Part shown: positions 7,667-15,957 of the stretch, one piece after another
Layout of the letters: each line of letters opens with the position of its first letter
Numbering within the stretch: the stretch's first letter is position 1
Assembly (NCBI RefSeq): GCF_028596025.1
Contig: NZ_CP117167.1
Span: 1,116,001 to 1,180,000, forward strand
Direction: 5' to 3'
DNA from: Mucilaginibacter jinjuensis
GTDB lineage: Bacteria > Bacteroidota > Bacteroidia > Sphingobacteriales > Sphingobacteriaceae
Length of the DNA: 64,000 nucleotides
Notes under the pieces: model-generated
What the model was told of the DNA's origin: nothing
Database searches by the model: none
What the model saw: only the letters and a program-made list of their open reading frames with translations
Position numbers and translations under genes: made by a program

Positions 7667-8626
7667 TCAACGTATAAAAGGTATTTCGATGTTCTTAAAG
7701 AGGTCTTTCGGCTTTTGAGCCTCAAAGGCGGCGCGCGCTTCGGTGCGGCGCTTTTCACTATAATCGTGATGCCCGCTGAATGCCGGCGTACCGTCGGCCG
7801 CATAGGGTAATTCGGTCATAAACTGGTGAAGCGACTGGTGGCCTCCCGGGGAATGGTCAAAATACACCGAAATGGAAGGGTACCGCATGGCAGTCTTAAT
7901 AGCGGCAGGCAGCAGGCTATAGCTGTTGATGATCAATGCAGTGTCCGGCAGTTCCGGATGATCATGTTTCCAGCTCAGGTAATCGAAGATATCCTTGAAC
8001 ACGCATATACGCCGACTGTCGCCCGACAGCAGGGTAAGCCCTTTGTTGCCCAGGCATCCTTTGAAGTATTTGTTCCGCACCTGCCAGCTGCCGGAATCAT
8101 TACGGTGACCGGCAGCAAAAAATTGCCGGGGCTCTAGCTTGGCATGGACGCTATGGTAATGAACTTCCTGCAGGATGCCCTGCGCTACTTCCCAAAGTCC
8201 GCGTTTTTCCAGATATATGTGGATCGATGGGGTTTTTCCAAGGTCACAAACCTTATCCACATGATAATAAGGTTGGATCAAAGCTTTATGCCGCTTACGT
8301 CGTGTTGATTTAATCAGCGATACTGCGGCAGGTATGGCCTGTTCCATAATTTCATGCAGTTTGCTGCATACCTCCCTGATCTCCAATCCGGGCCAGAAGG
8401 CTAAACCAAAATCGATCACGTTGCCGCCTTTGCCGGTGTCATGGTCATACCACATGCCGAGGGTATCGTTTACGCAAAGGGAGGGTTTTTTGCCATCCTC
8501 GTGCAGCACATTTCGGTACATGATCTCGCGCCCGGAGTTGTAGGCGGGCTGATATCCCAGCCTGGCCAGCAGGCCGGTGATAGATACCTGTTCCCGGATG
8601 GCGGCAGGGTTCATTGTCGTTTCCAT
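7667..8626 (-). CDS. Primase-like protein of conjugative element (CHC2/Toprim type)
   Basis: A 319-residue protein with the layout of DnaG-type primases carried by Bacteroidetes conjugative elements. Around residues 35-75, YRNVLHEDGKKPSLCVN and YDHDTGKGGNVIDF match the zinc-finger-domain strands, but the usual CHC2 cysteines are replaced, so zinc binding may be lost. The C-terminal half has a Toprim-like pattern (ICVFKDIFDYLSW, then TALIINSYSLL and ISVYFDHSPGG). It may prime the complementary strand after transfer. The start could also be the Met at residue 5. It lies 10 bases after the 8637-8912 gene, so they are probably cotranscribed. Confidence 0.75.
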   Translation of the reverse strand: METTMNPAAIREQVSITGLLARLGYQPAYNSGREIMYRNVLHEDGKKPSLCVNDTLGMWYDHDTGKGGNVIDFGLAFWPGLEIREVCSKLHEIMEQAIPAAVSLIKSTRRKRHKALIQPYYHVDKVCDLGKTPSIHIYLEKRGLWEVAQGILQEVHYHSVHAKLEPRQFFAAGHRNDSGSWQVRNKYFKGCLGNKGLTLLSGDSRRICVFKDIFDYLSWKHDHPELPDTALIINSYSLLPAAIKTAMRYPSISVYFDHSPGGHQSLHQFMTELPYAADGTPAFSGHHDYSEKRRTEARAAFEAQKPKDLFKNIEIPFIR

Positions 8627-8636
8627 AAAAATTCAA

Positions 8637-8912
8637 TTATAATTGGCGCCAGATTTCCAGGCCTCTGACGATAGCCTCTATCTCTATGCGGTCGATACGC
8701 CAGGCAGCTGAATTGTTGCCATCGCCACGGATGCTCAGTTGCCCCAGGTCCAGCAACTGCTCGATATAGCGCCTGCCGTAGCGGCGGTAAGCCTCACGTT
8801 TTTTTAGGTATGGCGGCAATTTCCCGGTGTGGATCAGCGCGACGATCGCGCCTAGCTCGGCAGCCTCGTGGACAATGGTGCGCAGTTGTTGGTTATTCAG
8901 GGCGATTTCCAT
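8637..8912 (-). CDS. Small helix-turn-helix DNA-binding protein
   Basis: The protein is 91 residues from the preferred ATG (8910-8912); the frame can be read 10 residues further up, into the hairpin terminator, which is less likely. The core KKREAYRRYGRRYIEQLLDLGQL resembles the excisionase/MerR-like helix-turn-helix of small regulators found ahead of primase genes in Bacteroidetes elements. It shares the SEAYRRYGR-type core with the protein at 9113-9370, so the two are paralogues. It could act as an excisionase or transfer regulator. Confidence 0.68.
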   Translation of the reverse strand: MEIALNNQQLRTIVHEAAELGAIVALIHTGKLPPYLKKREAYRRYGRRYIEQLLDLGQLSIRGDGNNSAAWRIDRIEIEAIVRGLEIWRQL

Positions 8913-8925
8913 AATGTGATAGCAT

Positions 8926-8952
8926 AAAAAAAGGGGTTCCAACCGGAACCCC
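8926..8952 (-). terminator. Rho-independent terminator (minus strand)
   Basis: On the minus strand, a perfect eight-base stem GGGGTTCC/GGAACCCC (8933-8940 and 8945-8952) with a four-base loop is followed by seven T residues (8926-8932). It would end transcripts from the 9113-9370 gene, or attenuate transcription into the next gene, whose start is only 14 bases further. Confidence 0.82.
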
Positions 8953-9112
8953 CTTCAAGACAAATTCGGGACATACTCGCGTCGTATTCTACAATACGGG
9001 CCTCTCAGCCTGCCCGGGCGCTTTCAGCATGTTGCGGCTTTACGCTCACCTTCGCCCGATTTCCGCTTTTCAGGCGGATAATGTTTCGTCCCCAGATGTC
9101 AAATAACGTCCG

Positions 9113-9370
9113 TTACCTTTCTGCCACGGGCAGGTAGGTCAGCCGGTTGCTGGAGGCGCTAACTGTCTCCAGGTTATTGCGGCTGATCGTCTTACCCTGA
9201 GGCGAGATAAGCCCTTCGGCGATCCAACGGTCCACACAGGTGCGGCCGTAGCGCCGGTAAGCTTCCGATTTGCTGATCGTTTCAGGGAGCAGGTGTTCCA
9301 TCGCCAGGACCTCATGGGCCCCGGCGACCGCAGCCGCTGTAAATAATCCGATCAGTTCGTTTGATTTCAT
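9113..9370 (-). CDS. Small helix-turn-helix DNA-binding protein, paralogue
   Basis: The protein is 85 residues from the ATG at 9368-9370, chosen because it lines up with the start of its paralogue at 8637-8912; a frame 17 residues longer exists. The core SKSEAYRRYGRTCVDRWIAEGLI is the shared helix-turn-helix segment. The last residues (NRLTYLPVAER) are what would be expected of a wing or tail. It is the first recognisable gene of the conjugative element on this side and is followed by a strong terminator. Confidence 0.66.
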   Translation of the reverse strand: MKSNELIGLFTAAAVAGAHEVLAMEHLLPETISKSEAYRRYGRTCVDRWIAEGLISPQGKTISRNNLETVSASSNRLTYLPVAER

Positions 9371-10056
9371 ATCCTCAGGATGACAGGACAAAGGTTGCCG
9401 GACGCGGAATTTTTCTTTCAAGAGGCACCACAGGGGGCACCAATGATTTTAAATTAAATAATTGGGTAGCAGGTTAATTGTAATATGCAGTGATGGGGTA
9501 GACAACTGCAAGTGGGAAAATCAAAAGAAGATCGTAATGCTTTGCAGTGAAGGTGTCGAAATTTAGGACGACTACATGAACGCTGGATCTCCGCGACGAG
9601 CTATATGATGATGTCCTGTGTTATTTTAAGTCTTACCTGTTCAGCCCGATTCCTGTGCCTAAAAATTCGTTGCGGACATCAGGCCTGCTATGAGCGAATC
9701 GCTGCTCGAGGAAGTGATGATCGTGTGCAGACAGATCGGGATCAAATAAGAGTTAACAGATTTGTTAAACCAAGGGAATCCTGCTTGCACAGACTCTTTG
9801 AATTCCCTGCCGTTATTATAAGCAATTCTATATTGCTGTGCTTAAAGAATCCTCAGGACTCCGCGAATTACGGACAGAATTCTTTGGTAACGGCCTGTAC
9901 CCCTAACTCACCGACATCTAAGTTTTTCTACCTCTTTTGTTTCGCCAGTTGCTTCCTGCAGCGTTCGTTCTCACTAAAGGTATGTCCTTTCGGTCTGGGT
10001 GGCTCAAATGCTATTTTCCCGGTCGTTATATTTAACTTTAAGGACCGCTAAATATT
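9371..10056. other. Gene-poor stretch at the edge of the conjugative element
   Basis: A plus-strand frame of 148 codons (9605-10051) is open but cysteine-rich and lacks any recognisable motif. The minus strand has short coding-like pieces broken by stops (for example RPKGHTFSENERCRKQL near 9960-10000). It may hold the decayed border of the element; no integrase or att repeat could be identified. Confidence 0.4.
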
Positions 10057-11832
10057 TTAATGGTTTTCCTTAACTGGCATCTCCGGTTCGAACCTTCTTT
10101 CGCCGATCTGCTGACGCCACAGCGCATAATACAAACCTTTGTACGAGAGCAATTCGTCGTGGTTGCCCGACTCCGCAATACGTCCCTTCTCCAGGACATA
10201 AATAATGTCCGCATGCATAACAGTGGATAATCGGTGCGCGATCAGGATGGTCATCTGCTCTTGGCCGGCGGATATTTCACGAATGGTCTGGGTGATTTCT
10301 TCCTCGGTCAGAGAGTCCAGAGCCGAGGTAGCTTCGTCAAAGATCAGCAGCCGGGGTTTGCGAAGCAATGCACGGGCGATGGATATCCTTTGTTTCTCCC
10401 CGCCGGAGAGCTTCATGCCGTTCTCTCCCAGCACTGTATCCAGTCCATTCCCGGATTTTGCAATCAGTTTTGTTGCCGATGCCTTGCGCAACGCTTCAGT
10501 AATTTGTTTGTCCGTAGCGGTCGGATTCACCAGCAGTAAATTATCGCGGATCGTACCGGCATACAATTGCGTATCCTGTGTAACAAAACCGATCTGCCGT
10601 CGTAAAGGGTTATACCGGATGGCGGTGGAGCTTACGCCGTTAAAACAGATTTTCCCGGCAACCGGAATGTACAAGCCAACCAGCAGTTTGACCAGCGTGG
10701 ATTTACCCGATCCCGAGGGACCGACGAAAGCGATCGTTTTTCCAAGGCGAATATCAAAGGAGATGCCGTCAATGGCGTTGTAATTCGCCGTACGATGCCG
10801 GAAGACCACATCTTCAAAGCGCAATTCTTCGAGTTCGCCGATCTCGATGGGTTCATCGGGGCGGCGCTCGATAGATTTGTGCATCAGCACATCAAAGCTT
10901 TTGAATGACGCATCCGCTTCGCGGTAAAGAAGAATGAGATTACCCAAGTCCTGTAATGGCGTAAAGATAGCGGTCGAAATAAATTGCATTGCGATCAATT
11001 CGCCGGTGCTCAGCACCTTGCGGAAGATCAGCCAAAGCAATATAAACAGAATGGATTGTTTAAGCAGGTTAAGCATATTGCCCTGCAAAAAGGATAAGAA
11101 GGCGACTTTACGCGCTTTGTACATTTCCAGATCGAAGATGGTTTTGGTCTGGGCATTCAGCCGCCGGATCTCGGAAAAGGTCAGGCCAAGGCTTTTCACC
11201 AGCTCGATGTTCCGCAGGCTTTCGGTGATGATACCCGCCTGTGCATCGGTCTGACGGTTAATGGACCGCTGCACGGTCTTGATACGCTTGGATAACAGTC
11301 CCGTCAGCGACCCAAGCACAATAATGCCGACAAAAAATACCGGCACCAGCAGCCAGTTCTTGCTCAGGCTGTAATACAAAAGAAAGGCTACGCCCACCAA
11401 CGAGGAGAACAGCACGGTGACAAAAGCATTGATAAAACGCTCGGCATCGGTCTTGACCTTTTGCAATACGGATAATGTCGTTCCGCTGCGGCTTTCCTCA
11501 TATTCCTGAAAAGACAGGCGCAGGGTCTGCTTCAGGCCATCGTTAAACACCTGCATGCCAAAGCGGGCGACGGTCTTACGGGTCACAAAGTCCTGCAGTG
11601 ATTTGAATAGCTTCGAGAATATTGCTAATCCTAAAGCGATGGCCAGCCAGTACAGGATGCCGCGGATCAATCCATTTTCGGATAGGTGATTTCTATTGGT
11701 GGCATACTGATCGATGATATGCCCGAAGATCACCGGGTCGATCAGCGCCAACAGCTGCGCAGCCGCGGCCAGTACCAAGGCCAGAGCGATCAATCCACGG
11801 TACGGTTTCAGGTATTGCCAGAAGATTCCCAT
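10057..11832 (-). CDS. ABC transporter, fused permease and ATPase (exporter type)
   Basis: A 591-residue half-transporter. The N-terminal 300 residues contain about six membrane helices of the ABC exporter fold (starting MGIFWQYLKPYRGLIALALVL). The C-terminal nucleotide-binding domain has Walker A GPSGSGKST (around residue 370), signature LSGGEKQR (around 475), Walker B LLIFDEATSALD and a switch His in IAHRLSTV. It would work as a homodimer exporting a lipid, peptide or drug; the substrate cannot be told. It stands alone, with the decayed repeat copy at 11840-11950 just upstream of its start. Confidence 0.9.
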   Translation of the reverse strand: MGIFWQYLKPYRGLIALALVLAAAAQLLALIDPVIFGHIIDQYATNRNHLSENGLIRGILYWLAIALGLAIFSKLFKSLQDFVTRKTVARFGMQVFNDGLKQTLRLSFQEYEESRSGTTLSVLQKVKTDAERFINAFVTVLFSSLVGVAFLLYYSLSKNWLLVPVFFVGIIVLGSLTGLLSKRIKTVQRSINRQTDAQAGIITESLRNIELVKSLGLTFSEIRRLNAQTKTIFDLEMYKARKVAFLSFLQGNMLNLLKQSILFILLWLIFRKVLSTGELIAMQFISTAIFTPLQDLGNLILLYREADASFKSFDVLMHKSIERRPDEPIEIGELEELRFEDVVFRHRTANYNAIDGISFDIRLGKTIAFVGPSGSGKSTLVKLLVGLYIPVAGKICFNGVSSTAIRYNPLRRQIGFVTQDTQLYAGTIRDNLLLVNPTATDKQITEALRKASATKLIAKSGNGLDTVLGENGMKLSGGEKQRISIARALLRKPRLLIFDEATSALDSLTEEEITQTIREISAGQEQMTILIAHRLSTVMHADIIYVLEKGRIAESGNHDELLSYKGLYYALWRQQIGERRFEPEMPVKENH

Positions 11833-11839
11833 ACCTTTT

Positions 11840-11950
11840 ATAAGTTAAAAAACGCGGAATTGTTTATAGCAGCAATTCGTTGAGTAAATATTATACAGTA
11901 CTAATACAGCTAAAAATAGTGTATTAGTGATTTATATTGTCAAGTTATAT
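11840..11950 (+). repeat. Decayed copy of the 3' end of the 37004-37309 gene
   Basis: Bases 11866-11950 line up with 37246-37335. Shared blocks include TTGAGtAAATaTTATaCAGTaCTAATACaGCT, AATAGTGtATTAGTG and ATTGTCAAGtTATA, where lower case marks differences. In the copy at 37 kb these blocks encode the end of a 101-residue protein and its stop; here an indel breaks the frame. It is therefore a paralogous pseudogene piece or a dispersed repeat. It lies in the promoter region of the ABC transporter and includes the dyad ACTAATACA/TGTATTAGT (11900-11908, 11920-11928). Confidence 0.55.
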
Positions 11951-12226
11951 CAACAAGAATCAATCTAAATTCTATTTCACCTGTGCGACCGCCGGCGGTG
12001 TCGATTGACCGTTTACCAAGTTCTCTTCTGACCCGTAATCGCATAAGTATAACGAAAAGTTTGGTTCGGGATGTCGACCAGTTGCAAATTTTGACATAAT
12101 CGCCTTTATATAGTGAACATATTTAAAATGTCTCAAGTAAATTTGCCCATTAAAATAAAGGTTGGACGTACTTCGGAGCGGACTTTGCGGTTTCCAGAAC
12201 CAGTAATTTGCGTTACAGTTCATCGG
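11951..12226. other. Intergenic, no supported gene
   Basis: An 83-codon minus-strand frame (11972-12223) begins three bases after the BLUF gene but has no motif and atypical composition. I do not call it a gene. Confidence 0.4.
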
Positions 12227-12622
12227 TCAGTTGTGCAGTGTTTCCGGCATATCCATAAGATTAAAAAGCGAAAATACCTTATCGTCTGACACCAGGAATG
12301 ACTGCCTGGGATCGGACAGCGGAACTTCATGGTCGTCTACACCCATGCTCCAGTCAGGGAAACGCCGATGATGTACAGGCCCTTCTTTAAGCAATACAAC
12401 GCGGTAGTGGCGGTTGTCCTGTTCAATATTCCGATAAAGTCTTAATATTTCAGCTTTCGGCCCTTCGATCATTTGGATAAACAAGTCAGGCAGATAGATC
12501 AGCATACCCGTTATTCCAAATTTTTCATTGTTTCCACGCGCCGCAGCCAGTAAGGTTTTTACATCTGCTTTGCAGAAAGCCTTTCCAGGTATGCTGCAAT
12601 AAATGATATAATATAAGTCCAT
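12227..12622 (-). CDS. BLUF-domain blue-light photoreceptor
   Basis: A 131-residue stand-alone BLUF protein that binds FAD and senses blue light. The key residues are in their canonical spacing: Tyr8, Asn32 and Gln50 (in LFIQMIEGP), and Trp91 and Met93 in DWSMG, with the family GITGMLIY and DNRHYRVVLL segments between them. The C-terminal 35 residues are a short cap with no effector domain. Its ATG starts one base after the stop of the upstream PAS histidine kinase, which strongly suggests one operon and a joint signalling role, probably by protein contact. The stretch downstream holds no clear gene. Confidence 0.93.
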   Translation of the reverse strand: MDLYYIIYCSIPGKAFCKADVKTLLAAARGNNEKFGITGMLIYLPDLFIQMIEGPKAEILRLYRNIEQDNRHYRVVLLKEGPVHHRRFPDWSMGVDDHEVPLSDPRQSFLVSDDKVFSLFNLMDMPETLHN

Positions 12623-12623
12623 G

Positions 12624-14099
12624 CTATTCGGTAGTCGCTAACGGTAAACTGAAGCAGAAGCTTGATCCTTTACCCAGCTCGCTTTCCGCCCAGATTTGAC
12701 CCTGGTGGCGCTCGATGATTTCGTAAGCTAAGAAGAGACCGATGCCCAGACCGGAAATATACGGGTTGGTATTGTCGATCCGGTAGAACCTGGAAAAAAC
12801 ATCCTTTAGTTTGTCGGCAGGAATGCCGATACCCTGATCCCGCACAGCCAGAGTTACGTTTTGGAGATTAGCTTTAATTGTAACTTCTACCTGGTCTTGT
12901 CCCGGCGAATAACGGATGGCATTAGTCAAAAGGTTTGTGATGACTTGCTCAATGCGATGTGCGTCACCGCGAACTAACATCAGGGATGCGGGTGTATCTA
13001 ATTTGATATGATAATCCCTGTTGGTCAATGCAACCAATTCAATCGTTTCTTCAGCTATTTTTTTGAGGTCAACGAGCTCCGACTTAAATTGCAGTTTCCC
13101 GGCTTCAATTTTGGAAACGTCCAGTAGATCGGCCACCAAAGCGCTCAGTTTTTTTACCTGTCCTCTTGCTTTCCCCAGGAATTTCCTGGCTTTTTCTTCA
13201 GTAACCATCGTATTCAGAATCTGCAGATAACCGCTGATACTAGCTAACGGCGTTTTAAGTTCGTGGCTTGCCAGACCGATGAATTCGTCCTTCTTTTCAT
13301 TTAAGGCTTTCACTTCTTCAAAAAGCCGTTTGTTTTCTTCCTTTATTGCCAGGTCCGTGCTGATATCCCGTGCAATTTTCGATGCCCCGATCACGGTCCC
13401 TTTGTCATCTACGATCGGAGAAACGGAGAGCGAAATTGGAATTTGTCGCCCATCCTTGGCCAGACGAATAGTCTCAAAATGATCCACCTTATTGCCTTTC
13501 CGGACTTCACTGATGATATATTGTTCTTCAGCAAGCCTGTCGGCAGGGATAATCAATGTGATATGCTTTCCGATAGCTTCGGCTTCGGTATAACCAAACA
13601 TGCGCTCCGCTGACTTATTCCAACTGGTAATAATGCCGTCCAGGGTTTTGCTCAGGATACAATCATCAGAAGTATCAACGATAGCTGCGAGAATAGCTTG
13701 TCTTTCACGGGCGATCGTATGGTCGGAAATATCGCGTGCGATTTTGGAAGCACCAATAACACCCCCTTCATTATCCAGGATAGGGGAAACAGATACGGAT
13801 ATTGGAATCAGTTTACCATACTTGGTACATCTAAACGTTTCAAAATGATGGATACGGTGGCCTTTAGAAATTTGCCCTATGATATAGGTTTCCTCCGCTA
13901 ACCGTTCAAAAGGGATAATTAAAGAAATATGTTTGCCTATTGCTTCCTGTGCCGTATAACCAAATATTCGCTCTGCGGACTGGTTCCAGCTGGTTATAAC
14001 GCCTTCCAAAGTCTTGCTAATAATGGCATCGTCCGAGGTGGCGACAATAGCAGCCAGCATAGCCTGCTTTTGTTCAGCCAGTAAGATTGTATCAATCAT
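12624..14099 (-). CDS. Soluble PAS-PAS sensor histidine kinase
   Basis: A 491-residue kinase with no membrane segment. Two PAS domains (about 12-133 and 136-255) are strikingly alike, sharing ITSWNxSAERxFGYTxxEAIGKH and IGASKIARDIS, so they come from a recent internal duplication. A short coiled coil leads to a HisKA domain with the phosphorylated His279 in ASHELKTPL, then a HATPase domain with N-box NLLTNAIRYS and G-boxes DQGIGIP and GLGIGLF. No receiver domain and no response regulator gene lies nearby. The BLUF gene follows after one base, so this kinase is the probable output partner of the light sensor. Confidence 0.92.
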   Translation of the reverse strand: MIDTILLAEQKQAMLAAIVATSDDAIISKTLEGVITSWNQSAERIFGYTAQEAIGKHISLIIPFERLAEETYIIGQISKGHRIHHFETFRCTKYGKLIPISVSVSPILDNEGGVIGASKIARDISDHTIARERQAILAAIVDTSDDCILSKTLDGIITSWNKSAERMFGYTEAEAIGKHITLIIPADRLAEEQYIISEVRKGNKVDHFETIRLAKDGRQIPISLSVSPIVDDKGTVIGASKIARDISTDLAIKEENKRLFEEVKALNEKKDEFIGLASHELKTPLASISGYLQILNTMVTEEKARKFLGKARGQVKKLSALVADLLDVSKIEAGKLQFKSELVDLKKIAEETIELVALTNRDYHIKLDTPASLMLVRGDAHRIEQVITNLLTNAIRYSPGQDQVEVTIKANLQNVTLAVRDQGIGIPADKLKDVFSRFYRIDNTNPYISGLGIGLFLAYEIIERHQGQIWAESELGKGSSFCFSLPLATTE

Positions 14100-14371
14100 G
14101 AAAATGTCGACAGGTAATAGTGTATTACTGATATAACCAGCATTATTCCAAATTGTTGTGATGGGTTCAATGAATGTACGCTCCCTTCGTCTCAGTAGGC
14201 GTGTTATCGGCAGAATTCTATATCAATTCACCATTGAAACATAACAATAGCGGAAAATATAATGGTAATAAATTACCGTTCATCCTTAAAAATACCGATC
14301 GTTTTTTACTTTTGTTTGCCATTCATAAACCGTCGAGAAGTTCTTAAGTTTACCTATTATTCAATTCTCGA
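14100..14371. other. Promoter-side intergenic DNA
   Basis: This stretch lies upstream of the kinase start. It holds the small dyad TAATAgtgTATTA near 14114-14126. No gene is seen. Confidence 0.35.
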
Positions 14372-14521
14372 ATGACAGACAAACTAAAACCTTGTCCTTG
14401 TGGAAAAGGGGATATATCAGGACTGGAAAGAATACAGAGAAACGCGCTGATGCGTGTTTTTCTATTTTGGCTACCTTTCAAACGATATCGTTGTGTTGCC
14501 TTAGAAATAAATGGATCATAA
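14372..14521 (+). CDS. Small CPCGKG-motif protein, possibly truncated
   Basis: A 49-residue frame, MTDKLKPCPCGKGDISGLE and on to FLFWLPFKRYRCVALEINGS. The CPCGKG cluster, a Trp-Leu-Pro patch and a late RYRC look like the start of a small zinc-ribbon protein whose second Cys pair has been lost; a Cys would be expected soon after RYRCV, but the frame turns to ALEINGS and stops. It may therefore be a frameshifted remnant. No neighbour gives functional context. Confidence 0.4.
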   Translation: MTDKLKPCPCGKGDISGLERIQRNALMRVFLFWLPFKRYRCVALEINGS

Positions 14522-15852
14522 ATAGAACTAAATGGCTACCTGGACTGAAAAGCTTATTTTAGACTTTATATTGGCGTTTGAATTTTGCAATTATAGCGGG
14601 ATATTGTCACTAATTTATTGTGTCATCACCATGGCAGGCAGTCGTGAAGCCTAAGATCTTAGTGTCATCGGTTTGTGAAGACACAAAAGTATGAAATCAT
14701 ATAGAGAAGATAATTATGATGAAGATGTCATAGGTCCGGAAATGCTTAACCTAACGGAATAAATGCTGCGTCCTAAATTTAATAATATCAGTTTTCAGTG
14801 TTGAAATACGGTAGACAGACTGTTCGCCATCTGCTAATTTATTTTCATAGATCATAAGCAGAAATTCTTCGCAACTCATTTGTCCTGTTTTAAGTGATCA
14901 GATTAAAGTTGTTTATGTTAGAAACAGGGAAGGTTCCCAAAGTATAAATAATCGTGAGTGGCAATTGGTAAGCAAAATAAACCGGACTGATGATGACAAT
15001 TATCTAGCTCGAATAGTTATGCAACTTTTCCTGATGATACTGCTGAGTTAACGGACTAGGGAGTTTATCTGACGAATTTGGAGGGTTGGTTTTTCGCAGC
15101 GTTAACTGTACTAATAGAGTGTAAGGTTCCTGAAAACGAGCATTGACCCGTTCATATTTCAAATGTAAAATAACAGCTCGATTTACTTGGGGGTAATTTG
15201 TTGGTTGCAAGGAGTAGGGTATTCGGTTTTAGTGACTGAAAGCTCCGGTGTACGCTCTCTATTATTGGATGCCCGGGCAGGGCTATCAGTTTGCCAAAGA
15301 TTTTTACGGTGTTTTTTTTCGGATAAAGAAAATGTTCAGGGCATTGTCGATGAGCTCAGAAATTAACTGATCGTTTGTTGGTCATGAGGTCGGGGCGATA
15401 TTTGGCTTGGAATCCTATCTCTGACTCCTACGAGGATCTGCTGCCCCTAATGTTTCTGACAATAATCCCAGGATGTGGAAGCAAACGGGATGTAGAGGCT
15501 TTTCGTTCATATTTAAGTACTAACAAGATTTTGGACATTTACCTTACGCTCGTTTAGACACGTCCGCAAAATCCAAACTGATTAATGAAAATTACTTGTC
15601 AATTTAGACACTAAAAGATGACGCTAAAGACTACGTTCGTTACAGAAAGGAAATGTTTAAGAAAAGAGATATAAAAACCAATCCTTGAATATTACAGGCA
15701 TCTTGATGATACCCTATGCTGTTGATCGTGATATAGATTGATGTGATTGGTAATACCTGTTGCCGTACCTTAAATATTTATGGTACGTGAAGCCCGCAGA
15801 ACCTGAAATCTTAATTAAAAATTGTAGCTATGAGCCTGTTAATTGAATATTA
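14522..15852. other. Long gene-poor intergenic stretch
   Basis: No supported gene. A minus-strand 68-codon frame (15004-15210, containing HLKYERVNARFQEPYTLLVQ) and a plus-strand 60-codon frame (15375-15557) look coding-like in places but match no family I know. The stretch is AT-rich and reads like decayed DNA. Confidence 0.4.
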
Positions 15853-15957
15853 ATGTTTTGTTTGCGTGTTCGGTTATTTTGGGCCCTTATGGAGCAGCAA
15901 AATAATTTAAATAGCGTAATGATAACCTGGAAAAGCTATATCAAGAACCGAGTAAGC

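Noticed and set aside
1..9421. Integrase or attachment sites of the conjugative element
   Set aside because: No tyrosine recombinase motif, tRNA gene or direct-repeat att site could be identified in the window.
9605..10051. 148-codon plus-strand frame
   Set aside because: Cysteine- and serine-rich with no motif, no clear promoter, and broken coding-like pieces on the other strand.
11972..12223. 83-codon frame directly behind the BLUF gene
   Set aside because: Position suits an operon, but composition is atypical and there is no recognisable domain.
14112..14130. AATAGTGTATTA match between 14.1 kb and 11.9 kb
   Set aside because: About a dozen bases shared in AT-rich DNA; too short to claim a third copy of the repeat.
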